From Rhizobium sp. P32RR-XVIII (lineage in GTDB: Bacteria; Pseudomonadota; Alphaproteobacteria; Rhizobiales; Rhizobiaceae), in assembly GCF_012641395.1 (NCBI RefSeq), contig NZ_JABAIH010000030.1, forward strand, positions 1-34,939: DNA of 34,939 nt, read 5' to 3'. This document shows positions 23,621 through 32,215 of this stretch, in pieces (position 1 is the first letter of the stretch; every line of letters begins with the position of its first letter). The translations under genes were made by a program, and so were the position numbers. The notes under the pieces are model-generated. The model was not told the origin of the DNA and made no database searches. It saw nothing but the letters and a program-made list of their open reading frames with translations.

Positions 23621-23874
23621 ATGTGCAACTACGACGACATCAAAGGCGAACTCGAACGCTTGGCAAGGAAGTGGTGGAGTTTCGAACCGACACTTGGTTC
23701 TTTGACTGTCACCTAAGCGCTGGGGAAATCAACAAACATTTGCGCCACAATCTTAGCGGCGCAGAGAGCCTGTTTGTTGCGGCGCTTGGATCGGATGCCG
23801 CCTCTTTCGGAATCCTGCCCGAGAAGATCGCCACGGTCGCGCGTCACTCCAGTCGGGTAAAGCCTAGCGTATAG
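23621..23874 (+). pseudogene. Unknown small protein gene with one frameshift
   Basis: The ATG at 23621 has GGGGA five bases upstream and reads MCNYDDIKGELERLA; one base later the other frame continues KEVVEFRTDTWFFDCHLSAGE, INKHLRHNLSGAESLFVAALG and DAASFGILPEKIATVARH. Joined, this gives about 84 residues. The break is near 23664 (GCAAGGAAG, where GCAAAGGAAG would be continuous). The last few codons run into the IS6 fragment, so the natural C-terminus is probably lost. I do not recognise the family. Confidence 0.45.
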
Positions 23875-23884
23875 GCGTGACCTT

Positions 23885-23975
23885 CCGGCCCCATCGCCGG
23901 ATCGTTTCATACGAGGCGATGAACGCGCGCTCCAGCAGCATTTCCTCGACAAGGCGTAAACTCAGTGGAAACCTG
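23885..23975 (-). mobile_element. IS6-family transposase fragment (about 90 bases)
   Basis: The minus strand encodes RFPLSLRLVEEMLLERAFIASYETIRRWGRK, matching the N-terminal region of the IS6 transposases at 21.4 and 33.3 kb. Neither terminal repeat is present. It sits between the unknown gene at 23.6-23.9 kb and the truncated metallo-beta-lactamase-fold gene, marking a deletion junction. Confidence 0.85.
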
Positions 23976-23976
23976 C

Positions 23977-24299
23977 GGAACCGCCGCATCGCTGGTGCCG
24001 TGGTTCTCGAAGTAGGCAAATTCGTTTTCATGCAGCAGGAAATCCGCATTGCGAAAACATTCCGCATTGCCGATATGGTCGAAATGCAGATGCGACAGGA
24101 TCACCGTGCGGATCGCGCTGAGTGGAATATTGCGCGCGGCAAGCGCATTGATTGGTCCCGGCCGATCGCCGGCGCTGCCTGTGTCGAACAGCGCGCATCC
24201 CTCCGGCGTATGGAGAAGCACGATGGTACTCCACCCGAGGAAACCCCGTCCGCTCCGGCCGGGAAAACCGCTCATCAGAATGTCATATGTCACAGTCAT
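23977..24299 (-). pseudogene. Metallo-beta-lactamase-fold hydrolase, N-terminal part only
   Basis: About 107 codons from ATG 24299 (MTVTYDILMSGFPGRSGRGFLGWSTIVLLHT, then ALFDTGSAGDRPG). The zinc-binding signature SHLHFDHIGN is intact, followed by DFLLHENEFAYFENHG. The sequence then runs into the IS6 fragment at about 23976, so the second half with the remaining metal ligands is missing. The style resembles AHL-lactonase-like or related hydrolases, but a substrate cannot be assigned. GAGG lies upstream of the start. Confidence 0.82.
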
Positions 24300-24726
24300 C
24301 GCGCCTCGCAAGTCCTTGGGTTCGTTGGGCAGGGCCACTCCACGCCATCAATGCGTTTTGCAGTTTTCTACCTAGGCCCGGCGGCCGGTTTAACAGCTTC
24401 GAACTGTATCAGCGCCGCTCAAACAACGCAGCCATAAGTTCCATAAATCAACGATATGCCACACGAGGAAAATCGGCCCAGTCGATGGTTCGAACCCTTT
24501 CAAGAGCAAGGCACGTTAAGAGGCGTAATCATGCATGAGACGGTCCACTCCTAAGCGTCGACCGCACGGATGTTCACGTGTCGCAATCTGGTCGCGACAT
24601 CAATTTGATAGGAAGATTGGTGGTCACTACAATTATTTCCTTCAGGACACGACGGTCGGACGAGCCAGCCCATCGTTGTCCGCCCGTGAGCTTCATGGTA
24701 AGCGCGAGCTCTTCCTGGGGGATCAC
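24300..24726. other. Intergenic region without recognised gene
   Basis: Lies between the divergent metallo-hydrolase remnant and the membrane-anchored protein gene. A 28-codon frame at 24351-24437 has no supporting context. GGGGGA precedes the next gene's ATG. No terminator or repeat was seen. Confidence 0.4.
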
Positions 24727-25259
24727 ATGCAATTTTCGCTTCAGACCGTGCTGATGGTGGCGCAGGCGCTCGCAAGCATTTCAACGCCCATCGCTATACT
24801 TCTCGCCATTCGGCAGTTTCGGTTGGTTCGCCAGCAGGCAAAAAACAATCCGACACTGCCGCCGTCAACTTCATCCTGCAGGCAGAAGGCCAGTTCGACC
24901 GCGCGATCGAAATGCTCATCAATGCTCCGCCAGACGTTATCAGGCAGGCTTATGCGCCCGAGATCGACCCTTCCTGGAAGGACGAGGATCTGGCGGCCTT
25001 TATTTTCATGAAGCGACTGTTTGGACAAGTTTCGCGCATGGTCTTTATCGCCCATAACCAAGCCATCGATCTCGGCATGTCACAGAAGGATCGGGAAGAC
25101 CTGATTGTCGATTGGGAGAATACGCTCATCAGGTATCGGGAGCACCCGGTCATGCGTCGGATTTTTGAAAACGCCATGCGCAACCAAGACTACAACCGGC
25201 ACATGCTGGCCATGTGCCGAAAGATATTCGATGGCTCCTCCGGATCGTCTCTGAACTAA
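24727..25259 (+). pseudogene. Unknown membrane-anchored protein with one frameshift
   Basis: About 177 residues if one A is restored. It starts at ATG 24727 (GGGGGA upstream) with a single membrane anchor (MQFSLQTVLMVAQALASISTP, IAILLAIRQFRLVRQQAK), then in the other frame SDTAAVNFILQAEGQFDRAIEMLINAPPDVIRQAYAPEIDPSW, KDEDLAAFIFMKRLFGQVSRM and ENTLIRYREHPVMRRIFENAM. The break falls in six As at 24840-24845; seven would read AKKQSDTAAV. The predicted product is one N-terminal helix with a mostly alpha-helical cytoplasmic domain. I cannot name the family. It converges with the methyltransferase gene, 13 bases from its stop. Confidence 0.7.
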
Positions 25260-25272
25260 GGCCCTGTTCCGT

Positions 25273-26112
25273 TCAAGCAGCCCGCCGGCAGAGGGTCAGG
25301 ACGAAAAACTCACGATAACAAAAGTCCGGTTGATCAAGGAGGCTATCCGGATCCTCGGCCAAACTCTTCCAATAACGACGGTCGCTCTCAGGTAGATCGT
25401 AATCGGGCGCTACCGTCGCGAAGTAGGCGATCAAATCGCGGACATAGGCGCGGGTATGTTCGCCGGCTGGCGCCCAACGCTCGACGAGCCAGCCGCGACG
25501 CCAGAGCACGTCCATGCCGGTGTCACGCAGCCGCGCTGGAATCGTCGAGCCGCAATCCGTGCCAAGCACGCCACGCTCACGGAACGTCCGCAGCCGCACC
25601 GCCATAAACCGGCTGAAAACGCCGTGATCCATCGGCAGGATCTGCAGCATCGTGGAGTCGAAATCCTTGACGGCAAGGATGCCGCCAGGTTTCAGAACAC
25701 GGATCGCCTCGCCGGTGGCCAGTCTGAATTCCTCCGGCGTGAGATATTGCATAACATTCGCCGACCAGACGCAATCGAAAGATTGATCGTCGAAGGGCAG
25801 TGAGAGGATGCTGCCGACGTGAGCACTAAAAAGCGGGCCGGCATTCACCTTGCTCATCATTCCTTCTGCTCGTCGGACATTTTCAGGTGCAAGGTCGAGA
25901 GCCGTGACCGTGCCTTCGGAGCCGGTACTACTGCAGATCAACGGCAGGAAGCTGCCACCGCCGCAACCGGCATCGAGTACCGACCAGCCGGGCTGAATGC
26001 CGACCTGCCCCAGCGCGTCCTCATATTCGGGACGCGCTGATTCGAAGTGAAGATCGAGCCAGTCGACGCCGCTGGCTTCATGACCCGTCGACGTTTCGTT
26101 CTTAGCAGACAT
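25273..26112 (-). CDS. SAM-dependent methyltransferase
   Basis: A 279-residue class I methyltransferase. Motif I is WSVLDAGCGGGSFLPLI, the acidic end of strand 2 is TVTALDLAPENVRRAEG, then SILSLPFDDQSFDCVWSANVMQYL (motif II/III region) and AIRVLKPGGILAVKDFD (motif post-III). The C-terminal 100 residues (GEHTRAYVRDLIAYFATVAPDY) are probably the substrate-specific part. I chose the ATG at 26112 because GGGGA lies upstream; an open frame extends 33 codons further without family-like sequence. The neighbours do not reveal the substrate. The gene is intact. Confidence 0.88.
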   Translation of the reverse strand: MSAKNETSTGHEASGVDWLDLHFESARPEYEDALGQVGIQPGWSVLDAGCGGGSFLPLICSSTGSEGTVTALDLAPENVRRAEGMMSKVNAGPLFSAHVGSILSLPFDDQSFDCVWSANVMQYLTPEEFRLATGEAIRVLKPGGILAVKDFDSTMLQILPMDHGVFSRFMAVRLRTFRERGVLGTDCGSTIPARLRDTGMDVLWRRGWLVERWAPAGEHTRAYVRDLIAYFATVAPDYDLPESDRRYWKSLAEDPDSLLDQPDFCYREFFVLTLCRRAA

Positions 26113-26632
26113 CCATGCATCCCCAATGATGGCTTTTCTTCGATAGCAAGGCCGAAGGGCAAAGGCGAGGGATGGCTTTGCTCGTTCGCAAAATAATCGC
26201 CCTTGGTGCACACCGACAAGGACGGCTAAAGAGCTGTCTGGCGAACAATTTGAAACCCTGGTTGCCGTTTCTTGAGCACCGCTAAATCAATTTCATATCG
26301 CGGCTACCTCAAACTTTGCCACAGAACCAACGAAGCCGCTAACGCGGCATAAAGCGGGATAAGCTAGGCCTTAGCGGGCTGCGCATCTTTCGGCGGGGTT
26401 AGGTCAGAGAAACGTCCCTATCGCTCAATTGCACTCGCCTTGTGCCGGCATTGGCGAAAGTGATCGCTTGCATTAGACTGTGGTTTGGGCGCCCTGCGGC
26501 TTCCGGCTAGTGAGATCGGACGATCTCGTCGGGCAAGTAGGAAAGGCACCACATTCTGGAAGTCTGATTTCGAATTGGAGACTGGCGAACTTGAAATTGC
26601 CGTCCATCGCGGGCTTTCGACGTGAGGCGAAT
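26113..26632. other. Region between methyltransferase and histidine kinase
   Basis: Divergent intergenic region of 520 bases. It contains a small perfect hairpin, GCCGC-TAAC-GCGGC, near 26335-26350. No gene is supported; an open frame continues upstream of the kinase start from 26480 but lacks a good start. GAGG lies about 7 bases before the kinase ATG at 26633. Confidence 0.4.
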
Positions 26633-28231
26633 ATGTTTGTGGAAGGGTCAGCGGCCGGATTACGGGCGGATGAGTTTGTGCTCTCGAATCTTTCGCCCAG
26701 CGTCGCTCAAAGGCGGTTCGCGCTTGGCGTTGTGTTCGTGCTGCTCGTTGTCTTTGTCATCGTGGCAGGCCCCCTCTCTGGGCTGCCACTGAGGCGGGTT
26801 GACGCCTTTATACCCGCCTACGGCACTGCGATTTTCCTCATCGACTCTATCACCGCAGCCCTGCTCTTCGCGCAGTTTTCCGTCCTACGCTCGCATGCGC
26901 TCCTCGCACTAGCGAATGGCTATTTCCTGACGGCGCTCATCGCAATTCCTTGGACGCTCACATTTCCAGGCGTATTGGCGCCGGAGGGGGGCCTTGGCGG
27001 CGGCCTCCAGAGTACGGTTTGGCTCTATGTCCTGTCCCACGCGGGCTTCGCCCTGTCCGCGATCGTCTATACACTGTTGAAGGATGCCGATTCGATGGAG
27101 GCGCTGTCGCCACGCTCCATTCGTGCGAGGGTCCTTACGACTGTTGGATCAGTTACTGCGCTCGTCTGTTGCGCAACAGTTTTCGTTACAGCGGGCCATG
27201 CGTTCCTCCCGCGCATCATGCTCGACACGGCGGAGGTTTCCTATCTCTGGTACTACGTGGTCGGACCGATGGCGGGATTATTCGTCGTCGCGCTTGTCTT
27301 GCTATGGCTGCGGCATCGCTCGGTTCTCGATCTCTGGCTGATGTTGGTCTTGTTCGCATACATCATCGAGATCGCCCTCACCGCCTTTCCTATCCCGTAC
27401 CGCTTTAGCGTCGGCTGGTATGCCGGGCGAGTTTACGGCGTGTTTTCCGGCAGCCTTGTGCTGCTCGCCCTGATGAAAGAAGTGACGACGCTATACGGTG
27501 AACTGCTGCGCGCAGTCGTTGGCCAACGCCGCGAGCGCGAGGTGCGTCTGCTGACGGGGGACGCGGTCGCAGCCACCGTGGCGCACGAGATCAAGCAGCC
27601 ATTGTCGGCGATAACTATGGACGCCAGTGCGAGCCTGCGCTGGCTTGATCGCGCGACGCCCAACATCGATGAGGCCAAAGCCGCATTACAGCAAATCGTG
27701 AACAACGGGCACCGTATGGGCGCGGTGATCGATAATATTCGGACGCTCTTCAAGACCGAAGCACGAATCCGGACCTCGCTCGACGTCAACAATCTGATCC
27801 GCGAAGCTCTGGCGCTCGTGCGCTACGATCTGCAGACGCATCGGGTAGCGGTTCAAACCGACTACAATCAATCGCTCCCACCGATAGAGGGCAACGAGGT
27901 TCAGCTGCAGCAGGTGCTCGTGAATTTGATCACGAATGCGATCGATTCAATGGCCACTGAAGATGGGGACCGGGTACTTTCCTTAAGGTCTAAAGTCGAC
28001 GACTCCAGCTGTCTGATGGTGTCGGTGGAAGACGTGGGGAAGGGCGTCGAGCCGAGCGTAATCGATCTGATATTCAAACCGCAGTTTACGACCAAGGTGA
28101 ACGGGATGGGGATGGGGTTGTCGATTTGCCGGTCGATCATCGAGGCCCATGGGGGGCAGTTGTGGGTGACCGCCAATCTACCCCGAGGTGCCATTTTTCA
28201 CTTCACGTTGCCCGCCCACCGGCAGCACTAG
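26633..28231 (+). CDS. Membrane sensor histidine kinase (MASE4-type sensor)
   Basis: A 532-residue protein. Residues 25-285 form about eight transmembrane helices in MASE4 style (FALGVVFVLLVVFVIVAGPLSGLPL, YGTAIFLIDSITAALLFAQF, WLMLVLFAYIIEIALTAFPI). The H-box is TVAHEIKQPLSAITMDA with His318, followed by the NTRB-like dimerisation segment. The catalytic domain has the N-box QLQQVLVNLITNAIDSM, G1-type VEDVGKGVEP, F-box KPQFTTK and G2 GMGMGLSICRSIIEAHGG. No response regulator is adjacent, so it is an orphan kinase here. The start ATG 26633 fits GAGG upstream. Its last residues (AHRQH) may come from the following kinase relic. Confidence 0.9.
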   Translation: MFVEGSAAGLRADEFVLSNLSPSVAQRRFALGVVFVLLVVFVIVAGPLSGLPLRRVDAFIPAYGTAIFLIDSITAALLFAQFSVLRSHALLALANGYFLTALIAIPWTLTFPGVLAPEGGLGGGLQSTVWLYVLSHAGFALSAIVYTLLKDADSMEALSPRSIRARVLTTVGSVTALVCCATVFVTAGHAFLPRIMLDTAEVSYLWYYVVGPMAGLFVVALVLLWLRHRSVLDLWLMLVLFAYIIEIALTAFPIPYRFSVGWYAGRVYGVFSGSLVLLALMKEVTTLYGELLRAVVGQRREREVRLLTGDAVAATVAHEIKQPLSAITMDASASLRWLDRATPNIDEAKAALQQIVNNGHRMGAVIDNIRTLFKTEARIRTSLDVNNLIREALALVRYDLQTHRVAVQTDYNQSLPPIEGNEVQLQQVLVNLITNAIDSMATEDGDRVLSLRSKVDDSSCLMVSVEDVGKGVEPSVIDLIFKPQFTTKVNGMGMGLSICRSIIEAHGGQLWVTANLPRGAIFHFTLPAHRQH

Positions 28232-28234
28232 CGC

Positions 28235-28864
28235 CCGCAACAACGCACGGGCGGCCCGGAATTTTCCGGAGATGCAGCCGCCGGACCCAGGCGAGGTCAG
28301 GGAAGCGCTCTCCTGTGTCGCTAGCGACGCCGATCGAGCCGAGAAATCATCGATCGCATCCCAAAGCAAATCAAGAAGGTGCCACTTCGAAAAGAGCGTT
28401 TCGATCTTAATGCGGCAATCAATGAAGTGGTCATATTGGTGCGAAGCGTGACCAACCGGAATGGTGTTTCGGTCCAGACCCGGCTATCGGCAGAATTGGT
28501 TCCGGTTCTGGGAGATCACGTTCAGCTACAACAAGCTTTGCTGAACCCGATTCTGAACGCGGCTGAGGCAATGGGCTTGGTTGACGAGGGACCAAGAGAA
28601 CTGTTGATCAGCACCGAACAAGACCTGGCAGGCGTCCTCGTGGCGGTGCGCGATTCCGGTCCCGGTATTGATTCGGTGCGTCTCGATCGAGTCTTCGACG
28701 CTTTCTACACCACGAAGTCCAGTGGAACAGGCATGGGCCTGTCGATATGCGGCTCAATCATCCATGCTCATGGGGGCAAGCTGTGGGCGGAAGCGAATGA
28801 GCCTATGCCCATGACAGTTTTCCGGACGAGAGCTTTGATTTCGTTACCGCCTTCATGGCGATGA
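28235..28864 (+). pseudogene. C-terminal relic of a second histidine kinase
   Basis: Directly after the intact kinase, a first frame reads NNARAARNFPEMQPPDPGEVREALSCVASDADRA and a second frame continues EIIDRIPKQIKKVPLRKERFDLNAAINEV, QLQQALLNPILNAAEAM (N-box), VRDSGPGIDSVRLDRVFDAF (G1), YTTKSSGTGMGLSICGSII (G2) and AHGGKLWAEANEP. The frames join near 28340 if one G is restored (GCCGGAGAAATC). This covers the end of the dimerisation domain and the ATPase domain of a PAS-type rhizobial kinase different from its neighbour; the sensor and most of the H-box are missing. The C-terminus also loses register after NEP. Confidence 0.82.
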
Positions 28865-29000
28865 TGGACATGGCCAAATCAGTCCATGGTGCTGAAGGCT
28901 ATGCGCCGCCTATTGAACCCACCGGTTTCCTGCAGTTTTCGATCCTTCATCCTTGCTTGGTGCCACCGACCCGCAAGAGTCGGAAAATTGAATTTGTGTG

Positions 29001-29798
29001 TCAGCTATTTAGAAGATGCGCCACAAGTGCTCCGTGTATCCCTGATGAAGCAAAGACGACTTCCTCTCCCCATAAATCAGCAGGGATGTGGTCGGGAACG
29101 GGGACAAGATTGCTTCGAATTGCCCCGGCCTCAGTTGCTATGAGCCCTGCCGCAGCGATATCCCATGGAAACAACGTTTCTGTATGAGCATCCAGCCTCC
29201 CTGATGCGACATAAGAAATATCGAGAACTGGCGACGAACTTCGACGGATATCCTGACAACTTGCCAGAAGTACTTTGATGCGTTGCAAGAGTGGCGCGAT
29301 ATCGCCTTTTTCGTGAGGAAAGCCCGTGCTCACAACGGCTCGCGCGAGGCTGTCCGTCGAGGAGGGACGAATTGGCTCGCCGTTCAAAAAAGCTCCTCGA
29401 TCTCTTATGGCTGTGAATGTTTCCTGAAGAGCAGGAGCGTGCACGCAACCGACCTGCACAACGCCATCCACGGCAAACGCAATGGACACGCCAAAATAAG
29501 GATGGCCCCTGACGTAATTTGCCGTGCCGTCGATAGGATCAATAATCCATAACGGCCCCGAATAGTCAAATGCATGGCTTTCAACATCTTCTTCCGAAAG
29601 GATTCGCTGTGAGGGGAACTCAGCCCGTATGTACGCCGAGATGATCTCCTTCGAACGTAGGTCTGCAGTACTTACCGCGTCGCTCTTGCCCTTATACCGA
29701 ACCTCTTGGCGGGACTGTTCCCATTGTTCGGTAACCGCCTTTCCCGCCATCACAGCGGCTGTCCGCGCTAACGAAAGTATCTGATCACTATCGATCAT
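29001..29798 (-). CDS. Inositol monophosphatase family protein
   Basis: A 265-residue lithium-sensitive-phosphatase-fold protein. Metal-binding motifs are all present: ILSEEDVE (Glu-Glu), WIIDPIDGTANYVRGHPYFGVSIA (signature 1) and PWDIAAAGLIATEAGA (signature 2). Such enzymes dephosphorylate inositol-1-phosphate or related small phosphates (histidinol phosphate, 3'-phosphoadenosine). The ATG at 29798 has GGAGG nine bases upstream; the frame continues 16 codons farther but reads poorly. It stands alone, with an AT-rich region upstream shared with the divergent secreted protein gene. The gene is intact; the exact substrate is open. Confidence 0.9.
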   Translation of the reverse strand: MIDSDQILSLARTAAVMAGKAVTEQWEQSRQEVRYKGKSDAVSTADLRSKEIISAYIRAEFPSQRILSEEDVESHAFDYSGPLWIIDPIDGTANYVRGHPYFGVSIAFAVDGVVQVGCVHAPALQETFTAIRDRGAFLNGEPIRPSSTDSLARAVVSTGFPHEKGDIAPLLQRIKVLLASCQDIRRSSSPVLDISYVASGRLDAHTETLFPWDIAAAGLIATEAGAIRSNLVPVPDHIPADLWGEEVVFASSGIHGALVAHLLNS

Positions 29799-30061
29799 AA
29801 GAGCCTCCGGATCTGAGCATACCGCCTCACACGAACACTTTTGCACGGGCCAAAGAATATGGGCTTCTGCAACTATCGCAACGATCGCTTGTGCCGCGAT
29901 CCGGCCTCGTGCGCAATCGCAGACGCCGTTGCCAAGATTTCGAGAGAAGTTGCGTGTCTATATTAAATATGATTATAGACTTACTTCATCATCGGTATGT
30001 ACATTTCCATCTTTACTGTTAGAATACCCAGGAATACCTAAACATTGGTAAGCAATCAACG

Positions 30062-30484
30062 ATGGTTATTCTAGCAGTAATTCTGGCGCTTCTTCCCGTG
30101 CCCGCCGCTCAGGCTGACATGCTCAGCATGGCGTTAAAATTTAACAAAATGCATGAACGTTCGATGTCCTTTCTCGGGATAAATGCTCGCAGGACATCTT
30201 GGTGCGGGGCATTCCTTACATACGTGGCCAAGCATTCTTCCCGTCAACCGCCAGCAAATCCGAATATGGCTGTCTCCTGGATAAATTTTGGCAGACCTGT
30301 ATCCCCCTACTTTGTGAGGGCGGGAGACGTCGTGGTGACCCGAACCGGCAAGCGATTTCACGTGAGCCTGTTCCACCACTTTGATACCGGACGTCGTTAC
30401 GTTTTCTTGTTCGGCGGTAATCAATCCAACCGTGTTCAGTTGTCGAGGTATCTAGCCAGCTCGATCGTCGCTGTGAGGCGATAG
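30062..30484 (+). CDS. Secreted CHAP/NlpC-P60-like protein (TIGR02594 type)
   Basis: A 140-residue protein with a short signal peptide (VILAVILALLPVPAAQADM) and a mature part matching TIGR02594-type proteins: catalytic-type Cys in RRTSWCGAFLTYV, the segment AVSWINFGRPV, then GDVVVTRTGKRFHVSLFHHF with the likely His and FLFGGNQSNRVQLSRY. The Cys-His arrangement suggests a papain-like amidase acting on peptidoglycan, but this family is not biochemically defined as far as I know. No strong ribosome binding site is seen before ATG 30062. The AT-rich stretch 29955-30050 upstream probably holds its promoter. Confidence 0.82.
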   Translation: MVILAVILALLPVPAAQADMLSMALKFNKMHERSMSFLGINARRTSWCGAFLTYVAKHSSRQPPANPNMAVSWINFGRPVSPYFVRAGDVVVTRTGKRFHVSLFHHFDTGRRYVFLFGGNQSNRVQLSRYLASSIVAVRR

Positions 30485-30636
30485 AAGACTTCCGCCGACC
30501 TTCGAAACAATGAACTGACGCCTTGTCGAGCACGGCAGGTCGCACACTCGTTTCGGTCGCAAGCAATGCTCGCGAACGAGAGCAACGTTGAGCGAAAACG
30601 CTTCTTCTTTCCTGACGTGCCTGTCTCTCTTTAAAT

Positions 30637-30846
30637 CTAAAGGAGCTTCAGGTTCTCGGCAGACGATTTACCTGATCGCCGATCCTGAACGATCTCGAAG
30701 CTGACCTTCTGGCCTTCGCTTAAGGTGGTAAGACCCGACCGCTCGACGGCGGAGATATGAACAAACGTGTCGGTCGATCCATCATCTGGCTGGATGAAGC
30801 CAAAGCCCTTGGTCTGGTTGAAGAACTTCACTGTCCCGTTCGGCAT
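30637..30846 (-). CDS. CspA-family cold-shock protein
   Basis: A 69-residue single-domain cold-shock protein with RNP1 KGFGFIQPDD and RNP2 TFVHISAVERSG, starting MPNGTVKFFNQT. Such proteins bind single-stranded RNA and DNA and melt RNA structure. GAGGATC lies upstream of the ATG. It has the normal family length and no adjacent partner. Confidence 0.93.
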   Translation of the reverse strand: MPNGTVKFFNQTKGFGFIQPDDGSTDTFVHISAVERSGLTTLSEGQKVSFEIVQDRRSGKSSAENLKLL

Positions 30847-31418
30847 TTCCGATCCTCATCTGTTAGCGTTGGCTCAAACATAGGAAGAATAGCGGTGGGA
30901 TGGCAAGCGGCTACATCATCAACCAGTGTCGTCGTCGCGATACGCACGTTGTCGGCGGCCCGCAGATCAAGCGTCAGGCGTATCTACGCCCGCTCTGCGA
31001 TAAGCGATATCGATCCGGGGATCGGTCTTGCCAACCGGATGTGCCCAGCGCCAGAAGTCGTTGTTGTCAGACCGACTCGCGAGACTACGGCCGCCGCACG
31101 CTTTAGGCCAGCACGCAGGTAGCCGTTTTCCTACCAGCAGGACAAGGCCGTGCCTCAGTTCTTCGCAGGCATCACCTTAACTGTCGTGGATGCCGCTAAC
31201 CCTGGCGTTTATAGCGAAGAGGCACGCAATCAATCGGCGGAACCTTGGTCATGCCAGCAACTACCACCGCAACGTTAGGGCGACGCTTCCCTTCAGCTTA
31301 GTTGCTGGGATAAGGAGCTGCCGCAATATAACCTCCAGAGCACATGCTACTCGAGGCTGCCAGGGCGGACAGGAATAACTCCGGATTTGACGATGCAATT
31401 GGAGTCTGGCATCGCAAC
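30847..31418. other. No recognisable gene
   Basis: About 570 bases following the cold-shock gene promoter. Short open frames occur on both strands without known motifs. Some minus-strand stretches (around 31080-30900) have protein-like composition but are broken by stops, so this may be degraded coding DNA. No repeat or RNA gene was identified. Confidence 0.35.
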
Positions 31419-31649
31419 TCAGATGTGCGCCGGACGATCACGTCTGTTCGGCACGCGGTCGCCCCGAGTTTCTTTGCGTCGTGCATGAACACGAGCAGCG
31501 CTTTCCAGAAACTGGGCGAAAGCATTCCGAGCTATCCCATCGGCATTGAGCATCACGTGAATCATTGGATCGTCGAGAATCTCAGAGATTGTTAGGTCAG
31601 ACACAAAAGCGCTCCTTAGGCTCATAGTGAACGGGTGAGCTATAGGCAT
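31419..31649 (-). CDS. Small hypothetical protein
   Basis: Up to 76 residues; the core LTISEILDDPMIHVMLNADGIARNAFAQFLESAARVHA resembles small uncharacterised proteins common in Rhizobiaceae (xEIL-DP-I-x-ADG pattern). The exact start is uncertain: ATG at 31649, or ATG at 31625 giving MSLRSAFVSDLT, neither with a good ribosome binding site. The C-terminus is rich in Arg. Function unknown; this identification rests on pattern recall only. Confidence 0.45.
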   Translation of the reverse strand: MPIAHPFTMSLRSAFVSDLTISEILDDPMIHVMLNADGIARNAFAQFLESAARVHARRKETRGDRVPNRRDRPAHI

Positions 31650-31799
31650 CTTCTGCAGCCGCGTGAAATATCGGAAGGTTATGGAGTGAATGCCTAAAGC
31701 TTATCGCATCCGGAAAAGTGTCCGGCGTCGGTGTCAACTTGATGGACTATCGGATCATCGGCTTGGGTTTGTGGGAGACTCACGAACCCGTATAGGGCC

Positions 31800-32215
31800 G
31801 TAACAACGCCGCGGAAGGCAATCTCTTCGTTAAGAACCGGCCGGACCTCCCGACACCCGATCTCCATATCTTTCTGATCGAGGCTCCTTATCTTTCCGAG
31901 GTCACGTGACGCTATGCCACCGCCAACGTCTTTTCGGTCAGCCCGGCTTGGCCCTGCCGGAGGGCCGCGGTTCCGTCCGCCTGAGACCGACCAATCCGCA
32001 CGATTTGGCGGTGTAGCGAGAGGCGATGCGGACCGCCCGGGAGATCGGCAATTCCGACCCGATCAAGCACTATGTGAAGCGCGAAATTCTGCCGGGGCCT
32101 GCAGCGGGGGAGGATCTCGACAATCTCATTCGCGATGGCGCGATGCTGATGCACCATCCGGTTTTGGCACCGCGCGTATGGGCCAAGACGACATGGCCGT
32201 CGTCGACGCAAGCTT
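31800..32215 (+). pseudogene. GMC-family oxidoreductase relic (C-terminal part)
   Basis: Pieces in three frames line up with the C-terminal half of GMC flavin oxidoreductases. They are AEGNLFVKNRPDLPTPDLHIFLIEAPYLSEVT (31811 onward, followed by a TGA), LPEGRGSVRLRPTNPHDLAV (about 31955-32012), TAREIGNSDPIKHYVKREILPGPAAGEDLDNLIRDGAM (32029-32145), and FGTARMGQDDMAVVDAS ending about 32215. One of the breaks, near 32165, is one T short of continuity (GTTTTTGGC expected). The catalytic His region normally reads WH near GTARMG; here it is HHP. The gene ends where an opposing relic begins. Confidence 0.75.

Noticed and set aside
24351..24437. 28-codon frame with hydrophobic start and one Cys, possible small lipoprotein
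   Set aside because: The sequence before Cys does not fit a lipobox and there is no supporting ribosome binding site.
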